Assembly (NCBI GenBank): GCA_947426865.1
Contig: CANEFS010000003.1
Coordinates: 1 to 64,000 of the forward strand
Direction: 5' to 3'
Source of the DNA: an uncultured Coriobacteriaceae bacterium
Lineage (GTDB): Bacteria > Actinomycetota > Coriobacteriia > Coriobacteriales > Atopobiaceae
DNA: 64,000 bases
The position numbers were made by a program, and so were the translations under genes. Of this stretch, positions 9,697-17,744 are shown piece after piece. The notes below the pieces were generated by a model. The model did no database searches, was not told where the DNA came from, and saw only the letters and a list, made by a program, of their open reading frames with translations. The number at the start of each line of letters is the position of its first letter. Position 1 is the first letter of the stretch.

Positions 9697-10525
9697 GATT
9701 CAATACCTCCCTGGCAAGTTTTCTATAAGCACGGGCCCCTTTGCTGTGAGGAGCGTAAACGGTAACAGGTTCTCCGTAAGAGGGCGCCTCGGCAAGTTTC
9801 ACCTGACGAGGAATGAGAGTTTTAAAAACTTTGTTTCCAAAAAACTCACGCGTCTCGTTAGCAACCGAGCGCGACAAAGACGTTCTCGCATCGTACATGG
9901 TGAGCAAAACACCCTCAATCTGAAGGTCCGGATTGTTCGTCGCTTGCACCAGTTTTGTGGTCTCCAAAAGCTTTGCAACACCCTCTAAGGCGTAGTATTC
10001 ACACTGCAAGGGAATCAGCTCTCCCGTGGCTGCTACCAGGGCATTTAGCGTAAGAAGGCCAAGTGATGGGGGACAGTCAATAAGGACATAGTCGAAGTAT
10101 TTAGCGACCGGTTTGAGCTTTCTTTTAAGAACGGTCTCCCGTTGCTTTTTGCGAACAAGCTCAATCTCTGCTCCGGCAAGTTGAAGCGTTGCAGGAACGA
10201 TATAAACGTCGGGAATGTCTGTCGGCAGAATTGCCGCCTTGAACGCCTTGCGGCCCATGAGGCTTTTGTAGATGTCAGCCTCTAGGTCGTTTTTGTCAAT
10301 GCCGAAGCCGCTGGTGGTGTTTCCCTGTGGGTCAAGGTCAATAACGAGAACGGCTGCGCCTTCTTCAGCAAGTGCTGAGGCGAGGTTTATTGCCGTTGTT
10401 GACTTTCCCACGCCGCCCTTTTGGTTGATAACGGCCAGTATGTGGGTCTCGTTATCGTGCAAGAGTCTATTAATTAAAGAAAGATCCAAGATGCCTCCTG
10501 AGACTGATATATTGGGGGCATCCAT
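9689..10525 (-). CDS. parA: Chromosome-partitioning ATPase ParA (Soj)
   Basis: This deviant-Walker ATPase acts with ParB in origin segregation and, in Bacillus, in DnaA control. KGGVGKST is the deviant Walker A, VLVIDLDPQGNTTSGFG the A'-motif, and YDYVLIDCPPSLGLLT-like residues form Walker B. Length is 278 residues from the ATG at 10525, which has no Shine-Dalgarno. A TTG at 10489 is preceded by AGGAGG four bases upstream and would give a 266-residue protein closer to the family norm, so this internal TTG may be the true start. It lies 11 bp downstream of rsmG and overlaps parB. Confidence 0.94.
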   Translation of the reverse strand: MDAPNISVSGGILDLSLINRLLHDNETHILAVINQKGGVGKSTTAINLASALAEEGAAVLVIDLDPQGNTTSGFGIDKNDLEADIYKSLMGRKAFKAAILPTDIPDVYIVPATLQLAGAEIELVRKKQRETVLKRKLKPVAKYFDYVLIDCPPSLGLLTLNALVAATGELIPLQCEYYALEGVAKLLETTKLVQATNNPDLQIEGVLLTMYDARTSLSRSVANETREFFGNKVFKTLIPRQVKLAEAPSYGEPVTVYAPHSKGARAYRKLAREVLNRG

Positions 10526-10536
10526 TCTAGCGCAAA

Positions 10537-11289
10537 TTAAGATGAAGGAAGAGTCGAGAGAGGTCTTTTTTGCGCCATCCCTGCTTTCCTCGGGAGTTTA
10601 ATCTTGGGTTGGTAAGCTTTTTGATATATGAATAATTCTCGATGACCCATTCCCTCAGGCAACTCAAATGTTTCACGTGAAACATGTTCCATGCCTGCTT
10701 TAGGAGCCGCTATCTTAGCTGCTTCTAGTTCTTCTGAGCGAGGGTGAGCTTTTGACGCGATTAAAAAACCGCCAGGCGAGAGAAGAGGCGAAGCATACTC
10801 AAGGAGGATCTCGAGAGGAGCGAGGGCGCGCGCCAGAGCCACGGAGAAGGGCGCCTGCTTTTCTCGTGCTTTATCCTCAATCCTTTTGCCTTCTGCCTTT
10901 ATCTGTGGTGAAAGCCCTAGTTTTTCAAGCATTTCTTGTACGGCGGCCGCCTTCTTGGATACAGAATCAAGCAAAACCCCCGATTCTCCCGTGGCTATCC
11001 CAAAAGGTACACCTGGAAAGCCCCCGCCGGTTCCCATGTCAACAAATCTGACTTTTTCTTCAAAGAGCCCTTCTTCTTGAAGACCCTGAAAACAATTTAC
11101 AAAGAGCAGAGAATCTAAAAGGTGAAGATAAACCCCTTCTTGTATATCCGTGATGCACGTGAGATTTAAGTTCTCGTTCTCCTTATTCACAAGTTCAAGG
11201 TATTGAAGGAGAAGGTCTGCCTGCTGAAAGGCGAGGGAGATATCGTAGTTTGCAGCTGCGCGCTGCAAGGATTCCTTTAAAACATCCAT
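10537..11289 (-). CDS. rsmG: 16S rRNA (guanine-527-N7)-methyltransferase RsmG
   Basis: This SAM-dependent enzyme methylates N7 of G527 in 16S rRNA. The motifs VRFVDMGTGGGFPGVPFGI (SAM loop) and LLDSVSKKAAAVQEML are diagnostic, as is SVALARALAPLEILLEYASP. The 250-residue length is slightly above E. coli RsmG; the extra length is a basic C-terminal tail. The parS element overlaps the codons for HVSRETF. The position directly upstream of parA is the classic gidB-parA-parB order. Confidence 0.93.
   Translation of the reverse strand: MDVLKESLQRAAANYDISLAFQQADLLLQYLELVNKENENLNLTCITDIQEGVYLHLLDSLLFVNCFQGLQEEGLFEEKVRFVDMGTGGGFPGVPFGIATGESGVLLDSVSKKAAAVQEMLEKLGLSPQIKAEGKRIEDKAREKQAPFSVALARALAPLEILLEYASPLLSPGGFLIASKAHPRSEELEAAKIAAPKAGMEHVSRETFELPEGMGHRELFIYQKAYQPKIKLPRKAGMAQKRPLSTLPSS
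10669..10684 (+). other. parS: Perfect parS centromere site
   Basis: TGTTTCACGTGAAACA is a perfect 16-bp palindrome identical to the widely conserved ParB-binding consensus. It lies inside rsmG, about 5 kb from dnaA. It should nucleate ParB next to the origin. Confidence 0.93.
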
Positions 11290-11421
11290 ATCTTTTCTTT
11301 TCTCTTTCTTTTGAAGGCTTTCTAACCGCTCTCTTGGGTCTCATACCGTTTTAGCGGACCCTTTCGGCTCTTTTCGACGTATTGAAGCGCCACCCTGACG
11401 CTCTTTTCCCCGTTTATGAAT

Positions 11422-11456
11422 CCGCCAAAAACCCCCGAAACGGGAATTTTTGGCGG
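11422..11456 (-). terminator. Hairpin in the jag-rsmG gap
   Basis: CCGCCAAAAA (11422-11431) pairs with TTTTTGGCGG (11447-11456), with an inner CCCG/CGGG stem and a GAAA-like loop. It lies in the 250-bp gap after jag. There is no T-run beyond the stem, so it may be a weak terminator or processing hairpin that separates the rpmH-jag transcript from rsmG-parA-parB. A second small repeat, GGGTC/GACCC, lies at 11336-11361. Confidence 0.45.
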
Positions 11457-11539
11457 CGCTTGTTTCTATCCTATTTTAAGCGAGAACTTACACTATTTGC
11501 ACTCTTGCGTCTAAATGCGTTCTTTTGTGTGTGTACAGG

Positions 11540-12553
11540 CTATTCGGCACTTTCCTCGGTTACGTCTTCTGCAACTTCTGTCTCGGAAACCCCATCTTGA
11601 GTCTCGAGCATGGGGAATGTTTCTACCGCACCCTCTTCTTCAGCGACATCTGGCGCCGAAACTGCAATTTCACCTTCCGCCTCAGAAGCTTCTTCGAAGC
11701 CTTTTGCGGGCTTTTTAAAGTTTATCACGACAAAACGGTAGGGGTCTTCACCTTTAGAATAGGTTTCAAGCTCATCGTCGTCCCTGAGCGCCATGTGAAC
11801 CAAGCGACGCTCGTAGGCGTTCATGGGCTTCAGGCTCACGGATTTACCGCGCTCCTTCGCGCGACGGGCGGCTTTTTGAGCAATGTCTGCAACGATGTTT
11901 TTGTGGCGTTCCCTATATCCTTCAATATCAACAACCACGGGATATCTAAAGCCAATACGCTTTGCCACGTAAGAGCTCACAACTTGCTGCAAAGAGGAGA
12001 GGGTGTGTCCGTGGCGCCCAATCAAAATAGCCAGATCCCCTCCGTTTATCTCGAGGATAAGCTCTCCGTCGTCGCCTTCATACTCGTCAATGGTGGATTT
12101 CGTCTCTCCAAAGCACGCCAGAATTTGGCGGAGGTAGCTCACGGCAAGATTAGCAATCTTGTCGATGTCCTGCTCGGTAAGAGCCTCTCCTGCTTCGTGG
12201 CGGCTTCGCATATCGAGAAGATCTGCGGTTTGCTCGACGTTTACAACACCCGTAAAGCCGTCTTCAGAAAGTGTTTCTGTGGCATCTACCACAGCACTAT
12301 CGTCTTCAGCGGTTTGCTCGACCGTCTCGCGAGAAACCTCATCAATGAACTGCTTTGTGGGGCTCTCGAGCGCGGGCTCGGCTTCTGTGGGCTGGCCATA
12401 CTCAAGCCCTGCCGCTTCAGCAGTCTCTAGTTTTTCCTCTGCGGCCTCGGTGTTCTCCGAGGCCTCATCGGCAACCTCAACGGCGCTTGCGGCCGCCGCA
12501 GTCTCTTCGACTTCATTGTTATCCGTCAAAAACTTGTTTTCTTCCGTTGTCAT
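11540..12553 (-). CDS. jag: Jag/KhpB-type RNA-binding protein (KH-R3H)
   Basis: The product is probably the KH-R3H RNA-binding protein found beside yidC in Gram-positive bacteria, where KhpB/EloR affects cell elongation. The KH-II domain has the GRHGHTLSSLQ loop (GxxG). The R3H domain includes YRERHKNIVADIAQKAA and MNAYERRLVHMAL. At 337 residues it is longer than usual. The N-terminal ~130 residues and C-terminal ~60 residues are strongly acidic and Ala/Glu/Val-rich. The Jag-N domain is not evident. It lies 56 bp downstream of yidC in the rpmH operon. Confidence 0.9.
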   Translation of the reverse strand: MTTEENKFLTDNNEVEETAAAASAVEVADEASENTEAAEEKLETAEAAGLEYGQPTEAEPALESPTKQFIDEVSRETVEQTAEDDSAVVDATETLSEDGFTGVVNVEQTADLLDMRSRHEAGEALTEQDIDKIANLAVSYLRQILACFGETKSTIDEYEGDDGELILEINGGDLAILIGRHGHTLSSLQQVVSSYVAKRIGFRYPVVVDIEGYRERHKNIVADIAQKAARRAKERGKSVSLKPMNAYERRLVHMALRDDDELETYSKGEDPYRFVVINFKKPAKGFEEASEAEGEIAVSAPDVAEEEGAVETFPMLETQDGVSETEVAEDVTEESAE

Positions 12554-12609
12554 CTTGATCTCTCCTTAATTGACAATGTCGCAAAAGACGCTTTGTGCGC
12601 CAAACTGTT

Positions 12610-13380
12610 TTACTTACCTTTTTTCGTAGGACGCTTTTTCTTCTCTTTTCTTACGACGTTTACCTCAATGGGTTTGTTCTTCATGCGCTCCTCTTCTTCG
12701 CGTTTAAATTTATCCATTAAGCGTTTTGTAATGAGTTGTTGCTGGGCCACGCCCCAGAGCGCAGAGGTGTTGTAGTAGAGCAAAACACCGGCAGGAACTC
12801 CCCAACCAAACCAGACCATGAGCAACGCCATACCGATTCCCATGACGAGGGTGGAGGATTGTTGCTGGCCGGGATTGGAGCGCGTATTAAGCCACATGGG
12901 CAGAAACGTTAGAACACCAAACGCCAGGTCAAACAGAATATAAACCCATGCAGCAGCAACTCCTCCTGCTTCAAACATCTGGGCAGCAGAGTCGCCTAGG
13001 TGCGGGAAAATTCCGTAGAAGCACGCGTTCGGGTCGATAGTAGAAACGCTTTTTAGAACGTTAAAGAGCGCAATAAAAACGGGCATCTGAATGATGACCG
13101 GAAGGCATCCTCCAAGAGGGTTGAAATTATTTTCAGAATAAATCTTTCTGAGCTCTTCTTGCTGTCTCTTTGGGTCGTCTTGGTAGAGCTTTTGAATCTC
13201 TTGGAGCCTCGGCTGCAAAATCTGCATCTTCGCCGTAGACTTTGTGGACTTGAAGGTAAGGGGGGTCAAAATAAGACGGATAATCACCGTCAAAATGATG
13301 ATTGCCAAACCCCAATCGCCACAAAATCCCTCGATGGCTTTAAGAATTTGAGTAATAAAATCTACAAACATCTCCCACAT
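12610..13380 (-). CDS. yidC: Membrane protein insertase YidC/Oxa1
   Basis: This is the insertase for Sec-dependent and Sec-independent membrane proteins. The 256-residue form lacks the large periplasmic domain of Gram-negative YidC, as in Gram-positives. Seen features are the first membrane helix with the conserved Arg (ILTVIIRLILTPLTF), the cytoplasmic hairpin (MQILQPRLQEIQKLYQDD), and then FNPLGGCLPVIIQMPVF, WVYILFDLAFGVLTFLP and VPAGVLLYYNTSALWGVAQQ. The C-terminal tail is Lys-rich. No signal-peptide lipobox is seen at the chosen start. It sits between yidD and jag. Confidence 0.95.
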   Translation of the reverse strand: MWEMFVDFITQILKAIEGFCGDWGLAIIILTVIIRLILTPLTFKSTKSTAKMQILQPRLQEIQKLYQDDPKRQQEELRKIYSENNFNPLGGCLPVIIQMPVFIALFNVLKSVSTIDPNACFYGIFPHLGDSAAQMFEAGGVAAAWVYILFDLAFGVLTFLPMWLNTRSNPGQQQSSTLVMGIGMALLMVWFGWGVPAGVLLYYNTSALWGVAQQQLITKRLMDKFKREEEERMKNKPIEVNVVRKEKKKRPTKKGK

Positions 13381-13464
13381 GATTTATCCCATCAACCGTT
13401 TCTTTAAATTGCTTTCTTTAAAAATTGCTTTTTGAAACTACTTCTTTCAATTACTTTCCGTCGT

Positions 13465-13860
13465 TTAAAACTTTCTTAAAATTCTTTGTCTCCCCTTACC
13501 TGTGCCGGACTCCGTTATCTTTTTTTGCGCGACTTTTCTCGAGCCAAACACAAACACCACTTCGGGCACAGGATCGTATCCGCCTTTATGGAAAGGATGA
13601 CAACGCAAAATTCTTCTCACCGCCAAATATGATCCTGCAAGAGCTCCGTGCTTTTGGATGGCCTCGAGCGCATACTGCGAGCATGTGGGCTCATAAATAC
13701 AGCAACGCGAGAAAAGGGGAGAGATGAATTTTTGATAGAAGCGAATGGCGCCTGCAAAAAGTACAACAAGAGGATTGCGCGGCGCTCCCTTTTTGTCCCG
13801 GGCCTTCTTTTCGTCCCAAGAAAAGCTCGTGCAACTTGTATGACTAGTTTTTTCTGCCAT
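13465..13860 (-). CDS. yidD: Membrane protein insertion efficiency factor YidD
   Basis: The family core [20 protein letters not shown] followed by [32 protein letters not shown] is complete, with the three conserved cysteines. YidD is a small membrane-associated protein that helps YidC-dependent insertion. At 131 residues it has an extra basic C-terminal tail and ~35 extra N-terminal residues. The start overlaps the end of rnpA by 17 bp, which is common in this operon. A shorter start nearer [10 protein letters not shown] is possible. Confidence 0.92.
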   Translation of the reverse strand: MAEKTSHTSCTSFSWDEKKARDKKGAPRNPLVVLFAGAIRFYQKFISPLFSRCCIYEPTCSQYALEAIQKHGALAGSYLAVRRILRCHPFHKGGYDPVPEVVFVFGSRKVAQKKITESGTGKGRQRILRKF

Positions 13861-14185
13861 GTCTTTTCTTGTCCGCGTACTCTTTTAGGGCGCACTCTAT
13901 CTCTTCTCGAATGCTTGCCGGTTTTGCATGAATCGTTTTTGGCGTTGCAAAAAAGATAATGTCACAGGATTCTTGCACGCAAGAAGTGCCGCGCACTGCC
14001 TCGCGCAAGAGGCGCTTACAACGGTTCCTATACACCGCGTTGCCGAGCCTTTTTGCTGCAACGAAGGCGTATTGAGGTTCTCCTGCGTCTTTAGAAAAAT
14101 ACGAAATTGAGACGAGGGATCGCTTGATGCGCGTCCCCTTTTTGAAAGCCCTCTCGAATTCCCTTCTCTTTTTAAGGGAAAGCAT
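13844..14185 (-). CDS. rnpA: Ribonuclease P protein component
   Basis: The protein subunit of RNase P helps the RNA subunit mature tRNA 5' ends. The RNR signature is present as [18 protein letters not shown], and the N-terminus [16 protein letters not shown] is typical. Length is 113 residues. Its ATG overlaps the rpmH stop codon by one base (TAATG), which implies coupled translation. It overlaps yidD downstream. Confidence 0.95.
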   Translation of the reverse strand: MLSLKKRREFERAFKKGTRIKRSLVSISYFSKDAGEPQYAFVAAKRLGNAVYRNRCKRLLREAVRGTSCVQESCDIIFFATPKTIHAKPASIREEIECALKEYADKKRHGRKN

Positions 14186-14319
14186 TAGACCGTTAGGCGC
14201 TTACGTCCTTTTGCGCGACGACGGGCCAAAACTGCACGACCGCCTTTAGTGGCCATCCGGGAACGGAAGCCATGACATTTGGCTCTTTTGCGTTTGTTCG
14301 GTTGGTACGTTCTTTTCAT
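14185..14319 (-). CDS. rpmH: 50S ribosomal protein L34
   Basis: A 44-codon gene encodes the canonical L34 sequence, beginning [20 protein letters not shown] and ending GRKRLTV. The ATG is at 14319, preceded on the minus strand by AGGAGAAAAAA. It is the first gene of the rpmH-rnpA-yidD-yidC-jag operon. It marks the edge of the origin region and diverges from the gene before dnaA. Confidence 0.97.
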   Translation of the reverse strand: MKRTYQPNKRKRAKCHGFRSRMATKGGRAVLARRRAKGRKRLTV

Positions 14320-14418
14320 TTTTTTCTCCTGCTATATAACCCACAGCAAAAGCTCTATCTCATCATTTTTATCGAGAAGAGCCTCCGCTGGACTACTCAA
14401 TCAAATGAAGGACTGTAA

Positions 14419-14447
14419 ATTGTAGGGGTTTTTCCGCATTTTGTCCA
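14419..14447 (-). promoter_or_regulatory. Sigma-70-type promoter of the rpmH operon
   Basis: On the minus strand TGGACA (14447-14442) and TACAAT (14424-14419) are separated by exactly 17 bp. The -10 box lies about 100 bp upstream of the rpmH start. Spacing and match are good for a housekeeping promoter. Confidence 0.7.
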
Positions 14448-14612
14448 AACTTTTAACAAAGAAAACATCTCGCGAACCCTTTTAGAGCTCCTTTGACTTC
14501 CCTTGTAAGTTCCTCCCAACCTTTTTCCTCTTCTCATTTCTTCCGAGAGAAACTTTCACACCGTTATCAATTTCTTTGGAGTTTTTGCTTTCTTGCAATT
14601 TTATTTCATCAG

Positions 14613-14632
14613 TTTTCAACAGCTTTTCTACA
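14613..14632 (+). other. DnaA-box-like nonamers, left origin segment
   Basis: TTTTCAACA (14613-14621) and TTTTCTACA (14624-14632) lie 2 bp apart in an A+T-rich stretch. They differ by two bases each from the classic TTATCCACA box. TTTTCAACA recurs at 15648 (minus), 15698 and 17630, always outside genes. They are candidate DnaA sites of a bipartite origin around dnaA. Confidence 0.45.
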
Positions 14633-14761
14633 AATGTTAAAAACTTTCTTTCAAGAAACTTTTTTCTGTTTTTCTTACTTTTTTGTTCAAAAGTTTTGAA
14701 AAATGAAGTAAAGTAAATTCCCTTTCGAAGAACCTTTCTTTTTTAAAAATGAGGAGTTTTT

Positions 14762-15628
14762 GTGGTAGAAGTTGCAAACACAAACGAAAAGAGGCGCGCA
14801 AAAAGCGCCAGCGCGACAAGCCACACATCTTTGCAACCGGCCTGTTCTTGCCGTATCGCTTTATACGACGATCCAACCTCCTCACCTCAAGTTATCGAGG
14901 TATCGCCGCAGGAAACGAAGGTTTATCTCGACGAAGTAACGCAAAAAACGATATCGGCGCTTCGCGAATTCAATTCAGAAATCCCTTTCATGGTGGTGCG
15001 CGAGTGTGTTGAAAACCTTATCCACGCTCACTTTCAAACGCCCACCATCTCCATTTTGAACAAGGGAAAGATGATTCGTTTTTCCGATCAAGGCCCCGGT
15101 ATCCAGAAAAAAGAGGAGGCGCTGGAGTTCGGCACGACCACAGCCACAGAAGAAATGAAGGCCTACATCCGAGGCGTGGGCTCTGGGCTTCCTATCGCAT
15201 CTCAGTACATGCAAGACAAGGGCGGCTACCTCTCGATTGAAGACAATTTGAACGCCGGTTGCGTTATTACTTTGGGTTTTTCCGAGAAAACCCCCTCAGA
15301 GAACACGGAGACCCCCACAAAAACACAGCAAACAACACATGACAACACCGAAGAAAGCATCCAACCGAAAACTTACCAAAACACCCAAAACGAATACGAC
15401 ACAAATTCTTATCAGCTTCACGAAAAAGAAAAACAAGCCATTCTTCTTTGTATGACGCGTGAAAAAATTGGACCCACCGACCTTGCCAACCTTTTTGGGC
15501 ACTCTCTTTCAACCTGGACAAGGACCCTTCAATATCTAGTAGATGAGGGACTTCTTAAAAAACCCTCCCACCAGCAGAAATATTTCTTAACCACACTTGG
15601 CAAGAAATATGCAACCCACTATATATAG
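14762..15628 (+). CDS. GHKL ATPase domain fused to winged-helix DNA-binding domain
   Basis: The 288-residue protein has a GHKL/HATPase_c domain like that of anti-sigma kinases. The N box is RECVENLIHAH, G1 is FSDQGPGIQ, and G2 is RGVGSGLPIASQYM. No histidine phosphoacceptor domain is seen. After a Thr/Asn/Gln-rich linker (about residues 175-215), the C-terminus (KQAILLCMTREKIGPTDLAN, then TRTLQYLVDEGLLKK) reads as a winged helix-turn-helix. The start is a GTG at 14762 after TGAGGAG-like bases. It sits alone between rpmH and dnaA, inside the probable origin. By context it may be a regulator of transcription or of replication initiation; no specific function can be assigned. Confidence 0.75.
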   Translation: MVEVANTNEKRRAKSASATSHTSLQPACSCRIALYDDPTSSPQVIEVSPQETKVYLDEVTQKTISALREFNSEIPFMVVRECVENLIHAHFQTPTISILNKGKMIRFSDQGPGIQKKEEALEFGTTTATEEMKAYIRGVGSGLPIASQYMQDKGGYLSIEDNLNAGCVITLGFSEKTPSENTETPTKTQQTTHDNTEESIQPKTYQNTQNEYDTNSYQLHEKEKQAILLCMTREKIGPTDLANLFGHSLSTWTRTLQYLVDEGLLKKPSHQQKYFLTTLGKKYATHYI

Positions 15629-15647
15629 TAGGGTTAAAAAATCATTT

Positions 15648-15706
15648 TGTTGAAAACTCGACGAAGTTTTCCACATTTTAACGAATTCTTTTTAAAGTTT
15701 TCAACA
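15648..15706 (+). other. oriC: DnaA-box-like cluster and A+T-rich region upstream of dnaA
   Basis: The 223-bp gap before dnaA holds TGTTGAAAA (15648-15656, minus-strand box), TTTTCCACA (15667-15675, one mismatch to the classic box) and TTTTCAACA (15698-15706) within 60 bp. They are surrounded by T/A-rich sequence that could unwind. This is the best single candidate for the origin core and for DnaA autoregulation. The exact limits cannot be set by eye. Confidence 0.55.
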
Positions 15707-15851
15707 TTTTTTCAGAAATCTCACCAACCTTTTTATTTTTTGTGTGTACAATGAGTCCCCCTTTTAGAGGTTATAAACACTCTTCGATCGAATTTCTGCC
15801 TCTAAATCCAAATTAAATTAAATTACTTACCACGCTTTTGGGGGATGTTAG

Positions 15852-17441
15852 ATGACGGTACCTGCAACTTCAGAAGAGATGCTTCTTTGGGAAGATGCCT
15901 TTGATATCTTGAGTTCTCAAGATCTATCCGAGCAGCTTCTTAGCATGCTTAAAGCCTGTAATCCACAGGAAATTTTTGAGAATACCTTGGTAGTTGAGGC
16001 TCCTTCTGGTTTTGCGCAACATATTATTGAGGGAGAGGCTGAAATAATTGAGGGTGCTCTTTCAAAAGCCGCATTTCAACCTCTTCACTTAGAAGTTATT
16101 TACAAACCCCGCCAAGAAAAAGAAGTAAAAGAAACTCAAAACGACCAAATAAAAAATACAACTCAAACCTCGCAAAAAACTAGCTCCATACAAAAAAAGG
16201 AAACACAAAATACAAATCAGGCAAAAGCAGAGAAAAAAAAGGGAGTGGAAAAAACAAAAACTTCCATTTCTTTTCAAGAACTCTCTTCTCTTCCTTCTTT
16301 AAATAAGAAAAACTCAGCACAAAGCTCCTCACAAAAAACTACGCAAGTAAAAAGGGTTAAAAATCCTCTCGTTGAAGAGGTTTCCGAATACGACGCTCTT
16401 CTCACTTTTGACACGTTCGTAGAGGCTGACGAGAATCGTTTTGCCCTCCAAGCCGCAAAGCAAGTTGCAAACGGCATTTCTCAACAATTCAATCCGCTGT
16501 TTATTCATGGATCTTCAGGGCTTGGAAAAACACATCTTTTGCGAGCAATTCAAAACTACATTGGCACTAACGACTCGGAACGCCAATGCTTATATCGTAT
16601 TGCTAGTGATTTTATTTCCGACTACACAAACGCTATGAAGGAAAATAAAAAGCGCGACGACAATGTAGTCGGAGAAAACCTCAAACAGAATTATCACAAC
16701 ATCGATGTTTTGATTTTAGATGATATTCAAAATATTAGAAAAGCCCAGCATACAATGGATTTTTTCTTTGAGACGTTTGAATATCTCGTCAGTCAAGGAA
16801 AGCAAATTGTCCTCGCTGCAGATGAGCCACCTTCAAACCTTGGTATGCCAGAGCGTATTGAATCGCGTATAGGTTCGGGGTTGTCCGTCTCGATTGAAAC
16901 ACCAACGCTTGAATTTAAGCGCGTCCTTGTGACTACTTTCTACGATCGTTTTAAAAAGGAAGGTGCCACAGGAACGCTCACAGAAGATGATTTAATCTAC
17001 ATTGCCGAGCAATCCGGTGGAAATATTCGCACGATTCGCGCATTCGTTCAAGAGTGTCTTTTTAAAGCATCGCAATACGAAGCACTCGGAGAAGAGATTA
17101 CCCAAACCGACATTGCAAAGTGTGCAAGTGAGCGCTGGCAAAAAGAAGGCCGCATCATCACAATTGATGACGTGCAAAAATTCATTCAAAAACAATTCAA
17201 TATTTCTCGAGCTGACCTTATCGGCTCAAAAAGAAATGCGGAGCTTAAGCTTCCTCGCCACATTGCGATATGGTTATCTCGAGAAGTGACTGACCAAACG
17301 TTAGAAGAAATCGGAAAACACTTTGGTGGAAGAAGCCATGCAACCATTAAGCACTCGATTGCTTGGGTAGAAGAGACCTCGGAAAATGATCGCGTTTTAT
17401 ACGATCGCTTGCAATATTTAAGAGAACGCATCGGCGGATAA
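15852..17441 (+). CDS. dnaA: Chromosomal replication initiator DnaA
   Basis: This AAA+ initiator binds DnaA boxes and unwinds the origin. Walker A is IHGSSGLGKTHLLRAI, Walker B is VLILDDIQNIRK, and the sensor region is ESRIGSGLSVSIETPTLE. Domain IV has the DNA-binding signature GGRSHATIKHSI. At 529 residues it is longer than most, because domain II (about residues 90-170) is an expanded Lys/Thr/Gln/Ser-rich linker. The ATG at 15852 follows GGGGGATG. The gene is markedly A+T-rich compared with dnaK or clpB. It is followed by dnaN after a 303-bp gap. Confidence 0.96.
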   Translation: MTVPATSEEMLLWEDAFDILSSQDLSEQLLSMLKACNPQEIFENTLVVEAPSGFAQHIIEGEAEIIEGALSKAAFQPLHLEVIYKPRQEKEVKETQNDQIKNTTQTSQKTSSIQKKETQNTNQAKAEKKKGVEKTKTSISFQELSSLPSLNKKNSAQSSSQKTTQVKRVKNPLVEEVSEYDALLTFDTFVEADENRFALQAAKQVANGISQQFNPLFIHGSSGLGKTHLLRAIQNYIGTNDSERQCLYRIASDFISDYTNAMKENKKRDDNVVGENLKQNYHNIDVLILDDIQNIRKAQHTMDFFFETFEYLVSQGKQIVLAADEPPSNLGMPERIESRIGSGLSVSIETPTLEFKRVLVTTFYDRFKKEGATGTLTEDDLIYIAEQSGGNIRTIRAFVQECLFKASQYEALGEEITQTDIAKCASERWQKEGRIITIDDVQKFIQKQFNISRADLIGSKRNAELKLPRHIAIWLSREVTDQTLEEIGKHFGGRSHATIKHSIAWVEETSENDRVLYDRLQYLRERIGG

Positions 17442-17744
17442 AAGCTTCATAGATAGAATTCGCAGGTAGAAAATTAAAAAGAAAGTAGCCACAGATAAAA
17501 CAAGGGAAAAACGCGGAATAAAAGATTTTTGAACAAGTTGTTTAAAAGGGTGTTAATTTATTGTTGGAAAGGTTGTAAGTTAGTAAAAGGAAGAAAGAAG
17601 AATATTGGCAATGTTAAAAACATCATCGGTTTTCAACAAGTTTTGACAAGTAACTTTCTTTGTTTATGCGGAGTATGAGAAGTTATAAACAATTCAACAT
17701 GCTCTACTACTATAACTAGCTTATATATTATTTAAGGAGTAGTA
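17442..17744. other. dnaA-dnaN intergenic region
   Basis: This A+T-rich 303-bp gap contains a DnaA-box-like TTTTCAACA at 17630-17638 and a related TTGTTGGAAA at about 17561. GTTATAAACA at about 17682 also occurs upstream of dnaA, at about 15769. AAGGAG near 17733 is the dnaN ribosome site. It may be the right part of a bipartite origin. No gene is seen. Confidence 0.45.
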
